A stretch of DNA of 64,000 nucleotides from Limosilactobacillus oris. GTDB lineage: Bacteria > Bacillota > Bacilli > Lactobacillales > Lactobacillaceae. The notes beneath the pieces were generated by a model that was not told the origin of the DNA, made no database searches, and worked only from the letters and a program-made list of their open reading frames with translations. Location: assembly GCF_025311495.1 (NCBI RefSeq), contig NZ_CP104398.1:434001-498000 (forward strand), written 5' to 3'. The number at the start of each line of letters is the position of its first letter. Within the stretch, counting starts at the first letter, position 1. A program made the position numbers and the translations under genes. Below, piece by piece: positions 26,557 through 36,334 of the stretch.

Positions 26557-28476
26557 TTAACCCGTGATGTTAGTAGCACTCATAATTGTCCGACCATTGC
26601 GAACGACCCGGTAAGCCCCCATCTGACCATTCCGAAGGGTGAACGGGACGTTAATGGTTGTTTCCTGGTTGATCGTAATGTCCTGGTACTCCATCGTCAG
26701 GTTGTGGTTAGCATCCCGGATATAAATCTGGACCCGGTTTTCCCGCTGACCACCATTGCCATCAAACGGAATATTAATCTGAATATTGGTCGTTTTCGTC
26801 TGGTTGCCCGAATTAGCCAGCGTCACGGTCAAGGTATCGCCGTGGTTCAACACGCCACCAGCCTTAGGAGTCTGACTAATCACGTGGTTGGTTGCCACCG
26901 TCTTGGATTTTTTCTCCTGGGTGGTTAACTGGAGCTTGTGTTCATTGGCAAACTTTTGAACAACGCTAATGTCTTGGTTCCGGAAGTTGGGAATTTTGAT
27001 GTTCTCTTTTCCAGAACTCACTTGAAAGCTGATTACGTTGCCGCTAGTCGCCACCACTTTACCCTTGCTGTAATTCTGCTTAATAATCATCCCTGAATCG
27101 ACCGTGTCGGAATGAAGCTCCTGCTTCCGCACCGTAAAGCCCTTGGCGCGGAGTGAAGAAGCCACTTCATCATAACTATCGCCTACGTAGTCTGCCATCG
27201 TCATGTTTTTGACCCCGGTGCTAACGGTCAGGTCAACGGTGCTGTTAACCCGTTTCTTTGAACTGATCCCCGGCGTGGTTGAAATAACGTGGTTTTTATC
27301 GACCTGCTGGTTAGTAACCCGGGTAATATTGCCGACGCGGAGGCCCTGCCGGTTAAGGGTCCGTTCCGCTTGAATTGGCGTCTGCCCCTCAACATCAGGA
27401 ACGATTACCTGACGGAACATAAACCACCAGCTGGCAACTGCCAGGCCAACTACCGCCACTGCCGCAATTCCAGCAGTCCAGTAGCGAGCATGGTGCTTCC
27501 TTTTGGCCGGCTGCGTGGATTCAGGCTCTTCCTCCTGATTCTGCTCTTCCTGGCTGGCATCTGCTGCCCGGATCTGCTTAGCAATTTCAGCGGTAGAAAG
27601 AACCTTCGTCTTGCCGTCGTCACACTCGGCATGCCACTTCGGCTCGCCATCCCGGGAGGAATCTAAACTAGTCGCCAGATCTACCGCCATTTCTTGGACA
27701 CTAGCATAGCGTTCGTGCGGGTTCTTAGCAGTCGCCCTGAGGACCACATTTTCCAGGGGCTGGGGAATTCGACTGTTAACCGTGCGCACTGACGGAATAT
27801 CTTCGCGGAAGTGTTTAAGGGCAATCGAAACCGCCGTCTCCCCCTCAAAGGGAACCGTTCCCGTCAGCATCTCATAAAGAATTATTCCCAGCGAATAAAT
27901 ATCCGACTGCTTGGTTGCAATGCTCCCCCGCGCCTGTTCTGGCGAGAGGTAGTGAACCGACCCCATTAAAGTGTTCGTCTGGGTCAGCGAATTTTGGGAG
28001 GTCGCAACCGCAATCCCAAAATCGGTGATTTTAATATTCTTATTAGCATCAATCAGTATATTCTGTGGCTTTAAATCACGGTGGATGATTCCCCGATTAT
28101 GAGCGGCCTCAACAGCTGACAGGACTTGTTCCATGATATCAACTACTTGGGGCAGCGGAATCGGATAGTGCTGCTTGATAAAGGCCTTCAGATCCGTCCC
28201 TTGCACGTATTGCATCACCATGTACTGCATTCCGTTATCTTCACCGACATCGTAAACCCCTACGATATGGGGATCATTCAGCTGGGTTGCCGCCAATGCT
28301 TCACGGTGAAAACGCCGTTTGGTATCCGGGTCGTCCCGTAAGTCTAACCGTAGGAGCTTAACCGAAACATCACGATCTAAAACCAAATCATGAGCTAAGT
28401 AAACGTTTGCCATTCCGCCCTCACCTAAGGAGCGGATAATCCTGTATCGGTGACCGATTATGTCTCCAGGATTCAT
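26557..28476 (-). CDS. prkC: PASTA-domain Ser/Thr protein kinase PrkC (PknB)
   Basis: The 639-aa membrane kinase starts at ATG 28476 behind AGGAGGGTTGAGT. The kinase domain (1-270) shows GEGGMANVYLAHD, the ATP-site Lys in VSVKLLRLD, HRDLKPQNIL and DFGIAVATS with an activation loop rich in Thr/Ser. After a charged stretch a single membrane helix follows (YWTAGIAAVAVVGLAVASWW, about 340). Three extracellular PASTA repeats and a Thr-rich C-terminal domain come next. PASTA domains sense muropeptides or lipid II. Its phosphatase gene stp lies just upstream. Confidence 0.95.
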   Translation of the reverse strand: MNPGDIIGHRYRIIRSLGEGGMANVYLAHDLVLDRDVSVKLLRLDLRDDPDTKRRFHREALAATQLNDPHIVGVYDVGEDNGMQYMVMQYVQGTDLKAFIKQHYPIPLPQVVDIMEQVLSAVEAAHNRGIIHRDLKPQNILIDANKNIKITDFGIAVATSQNSLTQTNTLMGSVHYLSPEQARGSIATKQSDIYSLGIILYEMLTGTVPFEGETAVSIALKHFREDIPSVRTVNSRIPQPLENVVLRATAKNPHERYASVQEMAVDLATSLDSSRDGEPKWHAECDDGKTKVLSTAEIAKQIRAADASQEEQNQEEEPESTQPAKRKHHARYWTAGIAAVAVVGLAVASWWFMFRQVIVPDVEGQTPIQAERTLNRQGLRVGNITRVTNQQVDKNHVISTTPGISSKKRVNSTVDLTVSTGVKNMTMADYVGDSYDEVASSLRAKGFTVRKQELHSDTVDSGMIIKQNYSKGKVVATSGNVISFQVSSGKENIKIPNFRNQDISVVQKFANEHKLQLTTQEKKSKTVATNHVISQTPKAGGVLNHGDTLTVTLANSGNQTKTTNIQINIPFDGNGGQRENRVQIYIRDANHNLTMEYQDITINQETTINVPFTLRNGQMGAYRVVRNGRTIMSATNITG

Positions 28477-28494
28477 ACTCAACCCTCCTGGCTA

Positions 28495-29223
28495 TTATTC
28501 ATTTAATCCAATTAAGACGGTGATATTATCTGGGCCCCCGGCTGCATTTGCCAGTTGCACTAGCTGCGCGCACTTATCACTGCAGGAGGCTGTTGTCAGC
28601 AGAACTTCCTTGATTTTTTCCTTATCAACAGTCTTAAATAGGCCGTCTGAGCACATTAGTAGTTGGTCACCAGGAGCAAACTTAAACCGATTTACTTCAA
28701 TTCGTGCATCGGGAGAAATTCCAATTACCCGGGTAATAATATTGCTCTGTGGAAGTTTCAGGGCCTCTTCTTCTGTAATATCGCCGCTCTTAACTAATTC
28801 ATTTACAAGGGAGTGGTCGATTGTCACCTGAGTCATTAAGCCATCGTGAAAAAGATAGCCCCGGCTATCACCAATATTGGCAACCACCAAGGTTTCCGCA
28901 AAAGCAATCGCGGCAACCATCGTCGTTCCCATCCCCTGGTAAATCGTTTTTTCTTTTGATTTTGTTAAAATTTCATCATTAATCAGCTGGGTTTCCCGGG
29001 CAAACCACCGGATTGCTTCCAGCGGTGTCCCCGGCCCAGTTGTCATAAATCGATGACCAAGCTGTTTGACAGTGATTTCCGCCGCAACATCGCCACTGCG
29101 GTTACCACCGATTCCATCGGCAATCACCACTAGCTGATTTCCGCGTTGATTGGTAAATTGGGCAACCCGGTCTTGATTTTGCGACCGCCGGTGCCCAACA
29201 TCTGTTTGATAAGCAACTTTCAT
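28495..29223 (-). CDS. stp: PP2C-family Ser/Thr phosphatase Stp
   Basis: The 242-aa PPM phosphatase removes phosphate from PrkC and its targets. Metal-binding motifs are in place: TDVGHRRSQNQDRV, IADGIGGNRSGD, ANIGDSRGYL and, near the end, GGPDNITVLIGL. It lies 18 bases before prkC and is presumably co-translated with it. Confidence 0.95.
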   Translation of the reverse strand: MKVAYQTDVGHRRSQNQDRVAQFTNQRGNQLVVIADGIGGNRSGDVAAEITVKQLGHRFMTTGPGTPLEAIRWFARETQLINDEILTKSKEKTIYQGMGTTMVAAIAFAETLVVANIGDSRGYLFHDGLMTQVTIDHSLVNELVKSGDITEEEALKLPQSNIITRVIGISPDARIEVNRFKFAPGDQLLMCSDGLFKTVDKEKIKEVLLTTASCSDKCAQLVQLANAAGGPDNITVLIGLNE

Positions 29224-29241
29224 TCTAGTGCTAATTCCCTT

Positions 29242-30588
29242 CTAAAGAATCCGTTGAAGACTACTGATAAAGAACCCGTCTGACCCATAGTCAGAGGGCA
29301 GAATCGTCAACGTGGCTGATGCTCGATCATCTTTTAAGTTCCGTGACGTTTTAGTTGTTAGCAGCCGAAAGTCGGAACGTGCTGCCAAGAATTCTTGGAC
29401 CGTCTGCTCATTCTCTTGCTGCAAAATCGTGCACGTACTGTATGTGATTATACCGCCTTTTTTCACTTTTGGGGCAACTGCATTTAAAATACTTCCCTGG
29501 ATTTGGTGTAAATTTTGTGAATCAGTCAGTTCTTTCGTATAACGAATCTCTGGTTTACGGCGGAGGAGGCCAATCCCGCTACAAGGAGCGTCAACTAAAA
29601 TCTTATCAAAACTTTCATCGGCAAACTCCTCGTCCACCCGCCGAGCATCCAGAGTATGAGCGACTACCCGGTCGTCAACCTGCATCCGACGAGCGTTTTT
29701 TTGAATCAAGCGGGCCTTGTGCTGGTGAATATCTAAGGCGTCGACCTGCCCACCTGCCGTAGGATCAAGCCGTTCCGCAATTTGTACCGTTTTTCCCCCA
29801 GGTGCCGCACAAGCATCCAGGACCCGGTCACCAGGCTGGACAGCCATGCTATCGACAGCCAGCATCGCGCTTTCGTCCTGGACCGTGATCTGTCCGGTCG
29901 CAAATAAAGGTGAATCTAGGATTTCCCCCTTGGTAATCACCAAGGCGTTGGGAGCTACACGGCTCTCCTGATATTCGATCCCGGCCGCGTGCAGTCTGGC
30001 CTTCACAGTTGCCAGGTCCGTAACCACGGTATTAACCCGTACGACCAGTCTGGCCGGATCGTTGACGGCTTTCAGAATCTGGGCTGCCTGTGCTCGTCCA
30101 TACTGAGCATCCAGTTCATGAACGAGCCAGCGGGGAATGCTATATTGAACCGCCAGTCGTTCTTCCGGATCCTGAACCTGGTCAAAGTCCGGGAAACCCC
30201 GTCGTAAGACAGCGTGTAAAACCCCCGTTACGAACTTCCGAATACCGGGATTTCCCCAGTGCTTGGCAATTTCAATCGTTTCATCCGTGACCGCCCAGTC
30301 AGGGACCCGCTCCAAGTAGTGGTACTGGTAAAGGGCCGTCAGCAGGAGGGTTTCCACCCAGGAATCCAGCCGTTTGCCTTTCACAAACGGTTGCAGCCAG
30401 TATTCCAGGGTCAGCTGGTGCTGGAGCGTCCCGTACACGATTCGCGTCGCCAGTCGGCGGTCACTATCATTCAAGTGGTATTTGCTGAGGAGTTGGTTTA
30501 ACTGTAAGTTGGAATAGGCCCCTTGCCGGCGGATCCTGTCGAGGGCCGTCAGCGCGACTTCACGCGCCGTCATGTCTTGCTTAGTCAT
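29242..30588 (-). CDS. rsmB: 16S rRNA (cytosine-C5)-methyltransferase RsmB
   Basis: The 448-aa enzyme has a NusB-like N-terminal RNA-binding domain (REVALTALDRIRRQGAYSNL) and a C-terminal SAM domain with DACAAPGGKTVQIAERL, VDAPCSGIGLLRRKPEIRY (catalytic Cys in PC) and ITYSTCTILQQENE (second Cys in TC). It makes m5C967 in 16S rRNA. Its start overlaps the fmt stop by 8 bases, so translation is coupled. Confidence 0.95.
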   Translation of the reverse strand: MTKQDMTAREVALTALDRIRRQGAYSNLQLNQLLSKYHLNDSDRRLATRIVYGTLQHQLTLEYWLQPFVKGKRLDSWVETLLLTALYQYHYLERVPDWAVTDETIEIAKHWGNPGIRKFVTGVLHAVLRRGFPDFDQVQDPEERLAVQYSIPRWLVHELDAQYGRAQAAQILKAVNDPARLVVRVNTVVTDLATVKARLHAAGIEYQESRVAPNALVITKGEILDSPLFATGQITVQDESAMLAVDSMAVQPGDRVLDACAAPGGKTVQIAERLDPTAGGQVDALDIHQHKARLIQKNARRMQVDDRVVAHTLDARRVDEEFADESFDKILVDAPCSGIGLLRRKPEIRYTKELTDSQNLHQIQGSILNAVAPKVKKGGIITYSTCTILQQENEQTVQEFLAARSDFRLLTTKTSRNLKDDRASATLTILPSDYGSDGFFISSLQRIL

Positions 30589-31534
30589 CGCTTACCGCTT
30601 GAGCTCCTTCCGTCAAGTCCTGGTGACCATTTAAGTAGGCGGTAATATCCATTGCCTGTTTCCCTGCCGGTTTTAACCGGTTAATCTGGTAGGTTGTGCC
30701 ATCGCCAGCCGCTAAAACCAGCTGGTGTTTAGTTGTCCGAACGACCTGTCCCGGCTGTAAATTCGTTTTTTCGTCCAGGGGGGTTACATCATAAATCTTC
30801 GTTCGCAAGCCATCAATGACCATATTGCCCAGTGGCGCCGGCCGCAGCCCCCGGACCTTGTTATCAATTTGGTCCGCCGGCAGTCGGTAGTCGATCCGTT
30901 CCTGGGCCGTCGAGATGTTTGGCGAAAAGACTACTTGGGATTCATCCTGGGGAGTCGCGGTGGCAGTCCCATCGACCAGCTTAGGGAGCGTCTCCAGTAG
31001 CAAATCACGGCCAAGAATACTCAGCTTATCAAACATCGTGCCATTATCATCATCTTTTTCAATCGGGATGGCTCGCTGGGCAAGTACATCCCCTGCATCC
31101 ATCTGTTTGACCATGTACATGATAGAAATGCCCGTTTCAGCATCCCCATTGATAATAGAATATTGGACTGGCGCCCCACCCCGGTATTTCGGCAGGAGGG
31201 AACCATGGACGTTTACCGCGGCAATTTTAGCCGCCGCGAGTAGTTTGCTCGGCAGGAATTGCCCATAGGCCGCCGTAATCAGTAAATCCGGCTGGAGGGC
31301 GATGATTTCGTCCATTTCAGGGCTCTTATTTAGCTTAGCTGGCTGGAGAACCTTGATATTATTATCAACCGCCAACTGCTTAACTGGTGAAGGGGTCAAA
31401 ACGTGCTTGCGGCCGACCCGGTGGTCAGGCTGTGTCAAAACGGCTTGAACGTCATACTCGGGCTGGTCTAACAAGCCCTGTAAAACCGGCACGGCAAACT
31501 GGGGAGTTCCCATAAATACGATTGAAGTGGTCAT
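30581..31534 (-). CDS. fmt: Methionyl-tRNA formyltransferase
   Basis: The 317-aa enzyme formylates initiator Met-tRNA using 10-formyl-THF, which FolD (42250) helps supply. Motifs: VFMGTPQFAVPVLQGLL, VNVHGSLLPKYRGGAPVQ with the catalytic Asn/His, and GISIMYMVKQMDAGDVL. It follows priA by 18 bases, with AAAGGATG before the ATG. Confidence 0.96.
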   Translation of the reverse strand: MTTSIVFMGTPQFAVPVLQGLLDQPEYDVQAVLTQPDHRVGRKHVLTPSPVKQLAVDNNIKVLQPAKLNKSPEMDEIIALQPDLLITAAYGQFLPSKLLAAAKIAAVNVHGSLLPKYRGGAPVQYSIINGDAETGISIMYMVKQMDAGDVLAQRAIPIEKDDDNGTMFDKLSILGRDLLLETLPKLVDGTATATPQDESQVVFSPNISTAQERIDYRLPADQIDNKVRGLRPAPLGNMVIDGLRTKIYDVTPLDEKTNLQPGQVVRTTKHQLVLAAGDGTTYQINRLKPAGKQAMDITAYLNGHQDLTEGAQAVSDD

Positions 31535-31552
31535 AAATATTCATCCTTTCAT

Positions 31553-33985
31553 TTACATAAAGTATTGGGGATCAGGGTCGATGCTAACCTGAACATCCTT
31601 AAAGCCTTTACTTTGTGTCTTCTGCATAATCTCTTGAAGGGTTGCGTGCAACGCCGGATCCTGCTTGTACTTGATAACGATTTGATAATAATAGCGGCGC
31701 TTCATCCGTGCAATTGCCCGGGGAGTCGGTCCCAGTACGATTGTCTCCGGTGCTAAGCGCTGGCTGAGCAGGGACTTGATCTCCGCCATGGCCCGGGCGG
31801 CCTCCTGCTCTTCAGGATGGCTTGCCATCAGGCGTACCGTGTAATAGTACGGTGGGTAGCTGGCCTGCCGTCGCAAACTCATCTCCTGGTAAAAGAAACG
31901 GTCATAGTCATGCCGCTGAGCATCCTGAATCGCATAATGCTCCGGGTTAAAGGTTTGAATAATCACTTGGCCGGGCTTATCCGCCCGCCCCGCGCGGCCA
32001 CTGACCTGACTCAACAGGTCAAAAGTCCGTTCACTCGCCCGAAAATCAGGGAGTCCCAAACCAGTGTCGGCATTCAAGACCCCCACAAGGGTCACGTTGG
32101 GAAAGTCTAAGCCCTTGGCAATCATCTGGGTTCCTAAGAGAATATCAGCCTGGTGGTCGCCAAACTGCCGGAGCAATTTTTCATGCATCCCCTTACGCCT
32201 GGTCGTGTCAACGTCCATCCGGATAATCCGGGCCTGGGGTAGCAGCTGCTGTAATTCTGCCTGGACCTTTTCCGTTCCCGTACCGTAATAGCGGATGTGA
32301 CGGCTATGACAGTGGGGACAGACGCGGGGGATCGGCTCCTCATGACCGCAGTAGTGGCACTTCATCGTCCGGGTATCCATGTGGAGAGTCAAGGAGATGT
32401 CACAGTTGGGACACTTGAGAACCGTTCCACAGTCCCGGCACATCATAAAGGAGGAAAAGCCCCGGCGGTTAAGCATCAGGATGCTCTGTTCTCCCCGGGA
32501 TAGGCAATCATTAAGGGCCGTGAGCAGCGGCGTTGAAAAGTTGCTCTCCCCACGCCGCTTGATTTCGGGCCGCATATCAACTACCTGGATCGGTGGCAAC
32601 GGCTGCTGGTTAACCCGGTGTGGCAGGCGGAGGAAGTGGTAACGCCCCTTTAATGCCCGGGCTCTGCTTTCCAAACTCGGGGTGGCCGAGCCGAGAACTA
32701 CCGGGGCACCATGATAGTGCCCCCGCCACTTAGCAACCTCACGGGCATGGTAGCGGGGTGCTTCGTCCTGCTTGTAGCTGCCCTCGTGTTCCTCATCTAA
32801 AATCACCACTCCCAGGTTGTCAAGCGGGGCAAAGACGGCGGAACGCGCGCCGACTACTACCTTGGCCTCGCCCCGTTCGATCCGCCGCCATTCGTCATAT
32901 TGCTCCCCGTTCGACAGCCCGCTATGGAGAACCGCAACCTGGGACCCGAAGCGGCACCGGAACCGGTTCACGATTTGCGGGGTCAGGGAGATTTCGGGAA
33001 CCAGCATCAACGCCGTTCGGCCATCAGCCAGTGCCTGTGCAATGGTTTGCAGGTACACCTCGGTCTTGCCGCTGCCGGTGACTCCCTGGAGCAGGAAGGT
33101 CGTCGCCTTGCGGGCATGAACCTGACTGCTAATTTCGTCAACCGCCCGCTGCTGGTCAGCATTAAGCTGGAGCGACGCTTCCAAATGGTGGTCATCGGGG
33201 AGCGGCTGCCCGTGAGCTTGCGGTGTCCGGTAAATCTCGACAGGGACCTTCTTTAACCAGCCCTTTTTGACCCCCTGATTAAAGGTGGCGGCGGAAATTC
33301 CCGTTTGCTGCTCCGCCCGTTTTCGCACGACTGTCTGCCCGATAATGCTTTGCAAATAGGAAAGCAGGCGATTTTGGGCATGCGCATTCGGGTGAAGCGA
33401 GGTCCGGGCTTCTTCAAGGGCCTCAAAGTCGAGTTGGGGCCGAATTCCGGTAATTGTTTTAGCCTTGGCCCGATTTTCGACCTGGTAGTCAAACCGTACC
33501 TTCCCCGCTTTTTTCAGCTTCAATAGGCGGGCGATAGCCTCCGGTTGATTCTCAAAATCAGCGTAGTCGCGAAAGTCACGGCCAGCAAAGAGGTCATAGT
33601 AATCCTGCTCGTCAAGCTCATCCACGACCCGGACGATGCGGTGAGCCTTCCCTTTAAGGAGGTTGGGCAGCATCGTGTAGAGGCAGGCAATCCAAAAGGA
33701 GTAGGTCTGGTCCGCCAGCCACTTGCTAAGGGTCAGTAATTCCGCATTCACTACTGGCTGAAGGTCCATAACCGACTGGATTGGTTTTAACTTCCCCTGG
33801 TAGTCAGTACCGTCGGTGAAGCCAACGACGAAGCCCTGGACCTGCCGATGACCATTGCCAAAGGGCACCACCACCCGGGTCCCAACTTGTAACTGCCGCT
33901 CCAGCAGTACTGGTACCTGATATGTATATGGCCGGTTAGTCTGCATCGTCGGAACGTCGACTACCACCTGCGCCAATTCCACCAT
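31553..33985 (-). CDS. priA: Primosomal replication-restart helicase PriA
   Basis: The 810-aa PriA has the N-terminal DNA-binding domain, Walker A GVTGSGKTEVYLQ, motif II LDEEHEGSYKQ and the zinc-binding cysteine array CRDCGTVLKCPNC plus CHYCG and CPHCHSRH. The C-terminal helicase motifs include SGRAGRADKPG. It reloads the replisome at collapsed forks, near functional partners recG and recN in this window. Its ATG directly follows the coaBC stop. Confidence 0.96.
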   Translation of the reverse strand: MVELAQVVVDVPTMQTNRPYTYQVPVLLERQLQVGTRVVVPFGNGHRQVQGFVVGFTDGTDYQGKLKPIQSVMDLQPVVNAELLTLSKWLADQTYSFWIACLYTMLPNLLKGKAHRIVRVVDELDEQDYYDLFAGRDFRDYADFENQPEAIARLLKLKKAGKVRFDYQVENRAKAKTITGIRPQLDFEALEEARTSLHPNAHAQNRLLSYLQSIIGQTVVRKRAEQQTGISAATFNQGVKKGWLKKVPVEIYRTPQAHGQPLPDDHHLEASLQLNADQQRAVDEISSQVHARKATTFLLQGVTGSGKTEVYLQTIAQALADGRTALMLVPEISLTPQIVNRFRCRFGSQVAVLHSGLSNGEQYDEWRRIERGEAKVVVGARSAVFAPLDNLGVVILDEEHEGSYKQDEAPRYHAREVAKWRGHYHGAPVVLGSATPSLESRARALKGRYHFLRLPHRVNQQPLPPIQVVDMRPEIKRRGESNFSTPLLTALNDCLSRGEQSILMLNRRGFSSFMMCRDCGTVLKCPNCDISLTLHMDTRTMKCHYCGHEEPIPRVCPHCHSRHIRYYGTGTEKVQAELQQLLPQARIIRMDVDTTRRKGMHEKLLRQFGDHQADILLGTQMIAKGLDFPNVTLVGVLNADTGLGLPDFRASERTFDLLSQVSGRAGRADKPGQVIIQTFNPEHYAIQDAQRHDYDRFFYQEMSLRRQASYPPYYYTVRLMASHPEEQEAARAMAEIKSLLSQRLAPETIVLGPTPRAIARMKRRYYYQIVIKYKQDPALHATLQEIMQKTQSKGFKDVQVSIDPDPQYFM

Positions 33986-35191
33986 TTAATCACCTGATTC
34001 CATCTTCTGTGCTAAGGTCGCTACCAAGCGTGCGGCGACCGCGGTCTTCTTCATCAACGGCCACTGTTCCGGCTGGTGCCCGGCTTGGAGGAGGGTTACC
34101 TGGTTGTCATCACTCCCAAAGGCTCCCTGGACGCCCGCCACGCTATTGGCGACAATCATGTCCGCCCCTTTTACCGCTAACTTGCGCTGGGCATTGGCAA
34201 GCAGCTGCTGAGTTTCCGCCGCAAAACCAACGACAAGCTGCCCTGGCCGCTTGCTGCGTGCGACGGTTTTTAAAACATCCGGGGTTTCTGTCAAATCAAG
34301 CTGCCAATTGTCATGCCCTGCTGTTTTCTTAACTTTCTGATCAGCGGTTTGCCGGGGCCGGTAGTCGGCAACTGCCGCAGCCATTACCAAAATATCAGCG
34401 GCGCTAAAGCTAGTTTGCACTGCCTGGAGCAGTTCTTCCGTCGTTTCAACTTTAAGGTTGTGCACCCGCGGAGAAGTCGGCAGAGCAACACTAACCTGTC
34501 CCGTGATCAGGGTCACCTGGGCACCAGCAGCAGCGGCGGCCTCTGCAATGGCGATCCCCATCTTACCTGAGGATCGGTTGCCAATGAAGCGAACCGGATC
34601 AATCGGTTCACGGGTCCCCCCTGCTGTAACCACTAACCGCTTACCGGCCAGGCTAGTGGAACTGGTGAGCAGGGTATGGACCTGGTCAACGATTGCTGCC
34701 GGTTCAGGCATCCGCCCCTTCCCGGCATAGCCCTCGGCAAGGATTCCATCAACCGGGCTAATGACTGTTACCCCGTCACTTTGCAGCTGGCGGAGGTTCC
34801 GCTGGGTCGCGGGAGCCTGCCACATGTGGCTATTCATTGCCGGCACGACCACCTTCGGGGCACTGGTCGCCAGGAGGGTCGTCGAAGCGGCATCATCGGC
34901 CAGCCCCGTAGCCATCTTCGCCAGAATATCAGCTGACGCCGGCACAACCAGCGCCAGCTCTGTCCAGTCTGCTAGTTCGATGTGGGGAATCGGGTCCGTA
35001 TTTTCCCAGAGCGAGGTTAGCACCGGCTGCTTGGTAAGTGCTGCCAAGGTCGTTGGCGTTACTAGGCGACTGGCCGCCGTCGTCATCACTGTCCGCACCT
35101 GGTGGCCCTTCTTTTGCAGCCCCCTAACTACTTCCACGCCCTTATAAGCCGCGATGCTTCCCGTCAAATAAACCGTTATCCTTGCCATCAT
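33986..35191 (-). CDS. coaBC: Bifunctional phosphopantothenoylcysteine decarboxylase/synthetase
   Basis: The 401-aa fusion has an N-terminal flavoprotein decarboxylase (CoaC) with the catalytic His in DPIPHIELADW and the NSHMWQAPATQRN substrate loop. The C-terminal synthetase (CoaB) has GGTREPIDPVRFIGNRSSGK and the conserved KVKKTAG lysines. It performs two steps of coenzyme A synthesis. The first two codons are both ATG; the second (35188) has the better distance from GGGGTGA. A terminator lies between rpoZ and this gene. Confidence 0.95.
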   Translation of the reverse strand: MMARITVYLTGSIAAYKGVEVVRGLQKKGHQVRTVMTTAASRLVTPTTLAALTKQPVLTSLWENTDPIPHIELADWTELALVVPASADILAKMATGLADDAASTTLLATSAPKVVVPAMNSHMWQAPATQRNLRQLQSDGVTVISPVDGILAEGYAGKGRMPEPAAIVDQVHTLLTSSTSLAGKRLVVTAGGTREPIDPVRFIGNRSSGKMGIAIAEAAAAAGAQVTLITGQVSVALPTSPRVHNLKVETTEELLQAVQTSFSAADILVMAAAVADYRPRQTADQKVKKTAGHDNWQLDLTETPDVLKTVARSKRPGQLVVGFAAETQQLLANAQRKLAVKGADMIVANSVAGVQGAFGSDDNQVTLLQAGHQPEQWPLMKKTAVAARLVATLAQKMESGD

Positions 35192-35282
35192 TTCACCCCA
35201 TCGTTCTTCTTATTACCTGATTATAGCATTTACAAGGTCAATCATGCGAGACAGTCGTTTCCGCCCCCTGGTAAAACTAAAA

Positions 35283-35318
35283 AGGCTCTGGTATTCGGCC
35301 AAGCAAATACCAGAGTCC
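35283..35318 (-). terminator. Terminator after rpoZ
   Basis: CTCTGGTATT / AATACCAGAG on the minus strand has a short loop and is followed by CCTTTTTAGTTTT, 19 bases after the rpoZ stop. Confidence 0.85.
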
Positions 35319-35336
35319 ATGCCAACTATTTAATTA

Positions 35337-35555
35337 CTAGTCTTGCAAATCTTCTGTGTGGTCAGGATCAATCGTCACCTTGTCTGCCAAAATTTCTTCA
35401 AGAGCCTTCCCAACTGACTTGCTCGACTCATAGTGTTCCAGTAGAGGTGCCGCACCGTTATCAAGCTCATGGGCACGCTTGCTAGCCAGCATAACTAATG
35501 AATAACGGGAATCAATCCGTTTGAGCAATTCATCGACTGATGGATAAAGAATCAT
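35337..35555 (-). CDS. rpoZ: RNA polymerase omega subunit
   Basis: The 72-aa protein has omega motifs [20 protein letters not shown] and ASKRAHELD followed by a short acidic tail. Omega supports assembly and stability of RNA polymerase through the beta-prime subunit. Its ATG overlaps the gmk stop (ATGA), as in most Firmicutes. Confidence 0.95.
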   Translation of the reverse strand: MILYPSVDELLKRIDSRYSLVMLASKRAHELDNGAAPLLEHYESSKSVGKALEEILADKVTIDPDHTEDLQD

Positions 35556-36172
35556 TTTTCTGAATCTCCTAACATATCAAGATACCGTGGCATTACCCGG
35601 GGAACCCGTAACCGCTCCGTCCGAATAATGTCCTTAATTTTAGCCACCGCATTTGGCACTTCATCGTTCACAACGGCGTAATCATAATTCTGCATCATTT
35701 GGATTTCCCCAAAGGCCTTATGAATCCGCTTGTTAATCACTTCCATGCTATCAGTTCCGCGGTGAATCAACCGCTGCTTGAGTTCGTCCAGATCCGGTGG
35801 GGTCAGAAAAATAAAGACACCATCGGGAACTTTCGAGCGAACCTGCATCGCACCGTTCACTTCAATTTCCAGGAAAACATCCTTTCCTGAATCCAAAGTT
35901 TCATTAACATATTTTAAGGGGGTTCCGTAATAGTTGTCAACATACTTTGCATACTCAAGCATCCCACCGGTTTGAATATGGTGTTCAAACTCTTCCTTCG
36001 AAACAAAGTAGTAATCAACTCCGTTCACTTCACCCGGACGAGGCTTACGCGTGGTCATTGAAACAGAGTATTGAAAATCATTATCATTTGAATCAAAAAT
36101 TGCTTTCCGCACCGTTCCCTTACCAACACCAGAGGGACCAGACAGGACAATTAACATTCCTCGATTTGCCAT
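35552..36172 (-). CDS. gmk: Guanylate kinase
   Basis: The 206-aa enzyme phosphorylates GMP to GDP. The start is ATG 36172 ([19 protein letters not shown]), with AGGAG eight bases upstream; an in-frame upstream extension has no RBS. The P-loop is [11 protein letters not shown] and the GMP site includes [20 protein letters not shown]. It heads the gmk-rpoZ unit and is divergent from the SOS-type gene at 36335. Confidence 0.95.
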   Translation of the reverse strand: MANRGMLIVLSGPSGVGKGTVRKAIFDSNDNDFQYSVSMTTRKPRPGEVNGVDYYFVSKEEFEHHIQTGGMLEYAKYVDNYYGTPLKYVNETLDSGKDVFLEIEVNGAMQVRSKVPDGVFIFLTPPDLDELKQRLIHRGTDSMEVINKRIHKAFGEIQMMQNYDYAVVNDEVPNAVAKIKDIIRTERLRVPRVMPRYLDMLGDSEK

Positions 36173-36272
36173 CTTGCAACTCCTATCAAAAATTAACGTA
36201 TTACTACTATAATGCACTACCTTGCTAACAAAATCAACTAAATCTAGCAATCACTACGGACAAAATTAATAC

Positions 36273-36301
36273 TTGCTTTTCTGAACAGTTGTTCGTATAA
36301 T
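36273..36301 (+). promoter_or_regulatory. Consensus promoter with a LexA (SOS) box
   Basis: TTGCTT (36273-36278) and TATAAT (36296-36301) are spaced by exactly 17 bases. The spacer holds GAACAGTTGTTC (36283-36294), a perfect match to the Gram-positive LexA core GAAC-N4-GTTC. A further half-site-like TGTTCGG lies at about 36317. LexA bound here would overlap the -10 region. Confidence 0.85.
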
Positions 36302-36334
36302 GGAATCACAAACAAATGTTCGGAAGGTGACACC

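Noticed and set aside
34009-35485. Plus-strand ORFs opposite coaBC and rpoZ
   Set aside because: High-GC antisense frames with no RBS or family features.
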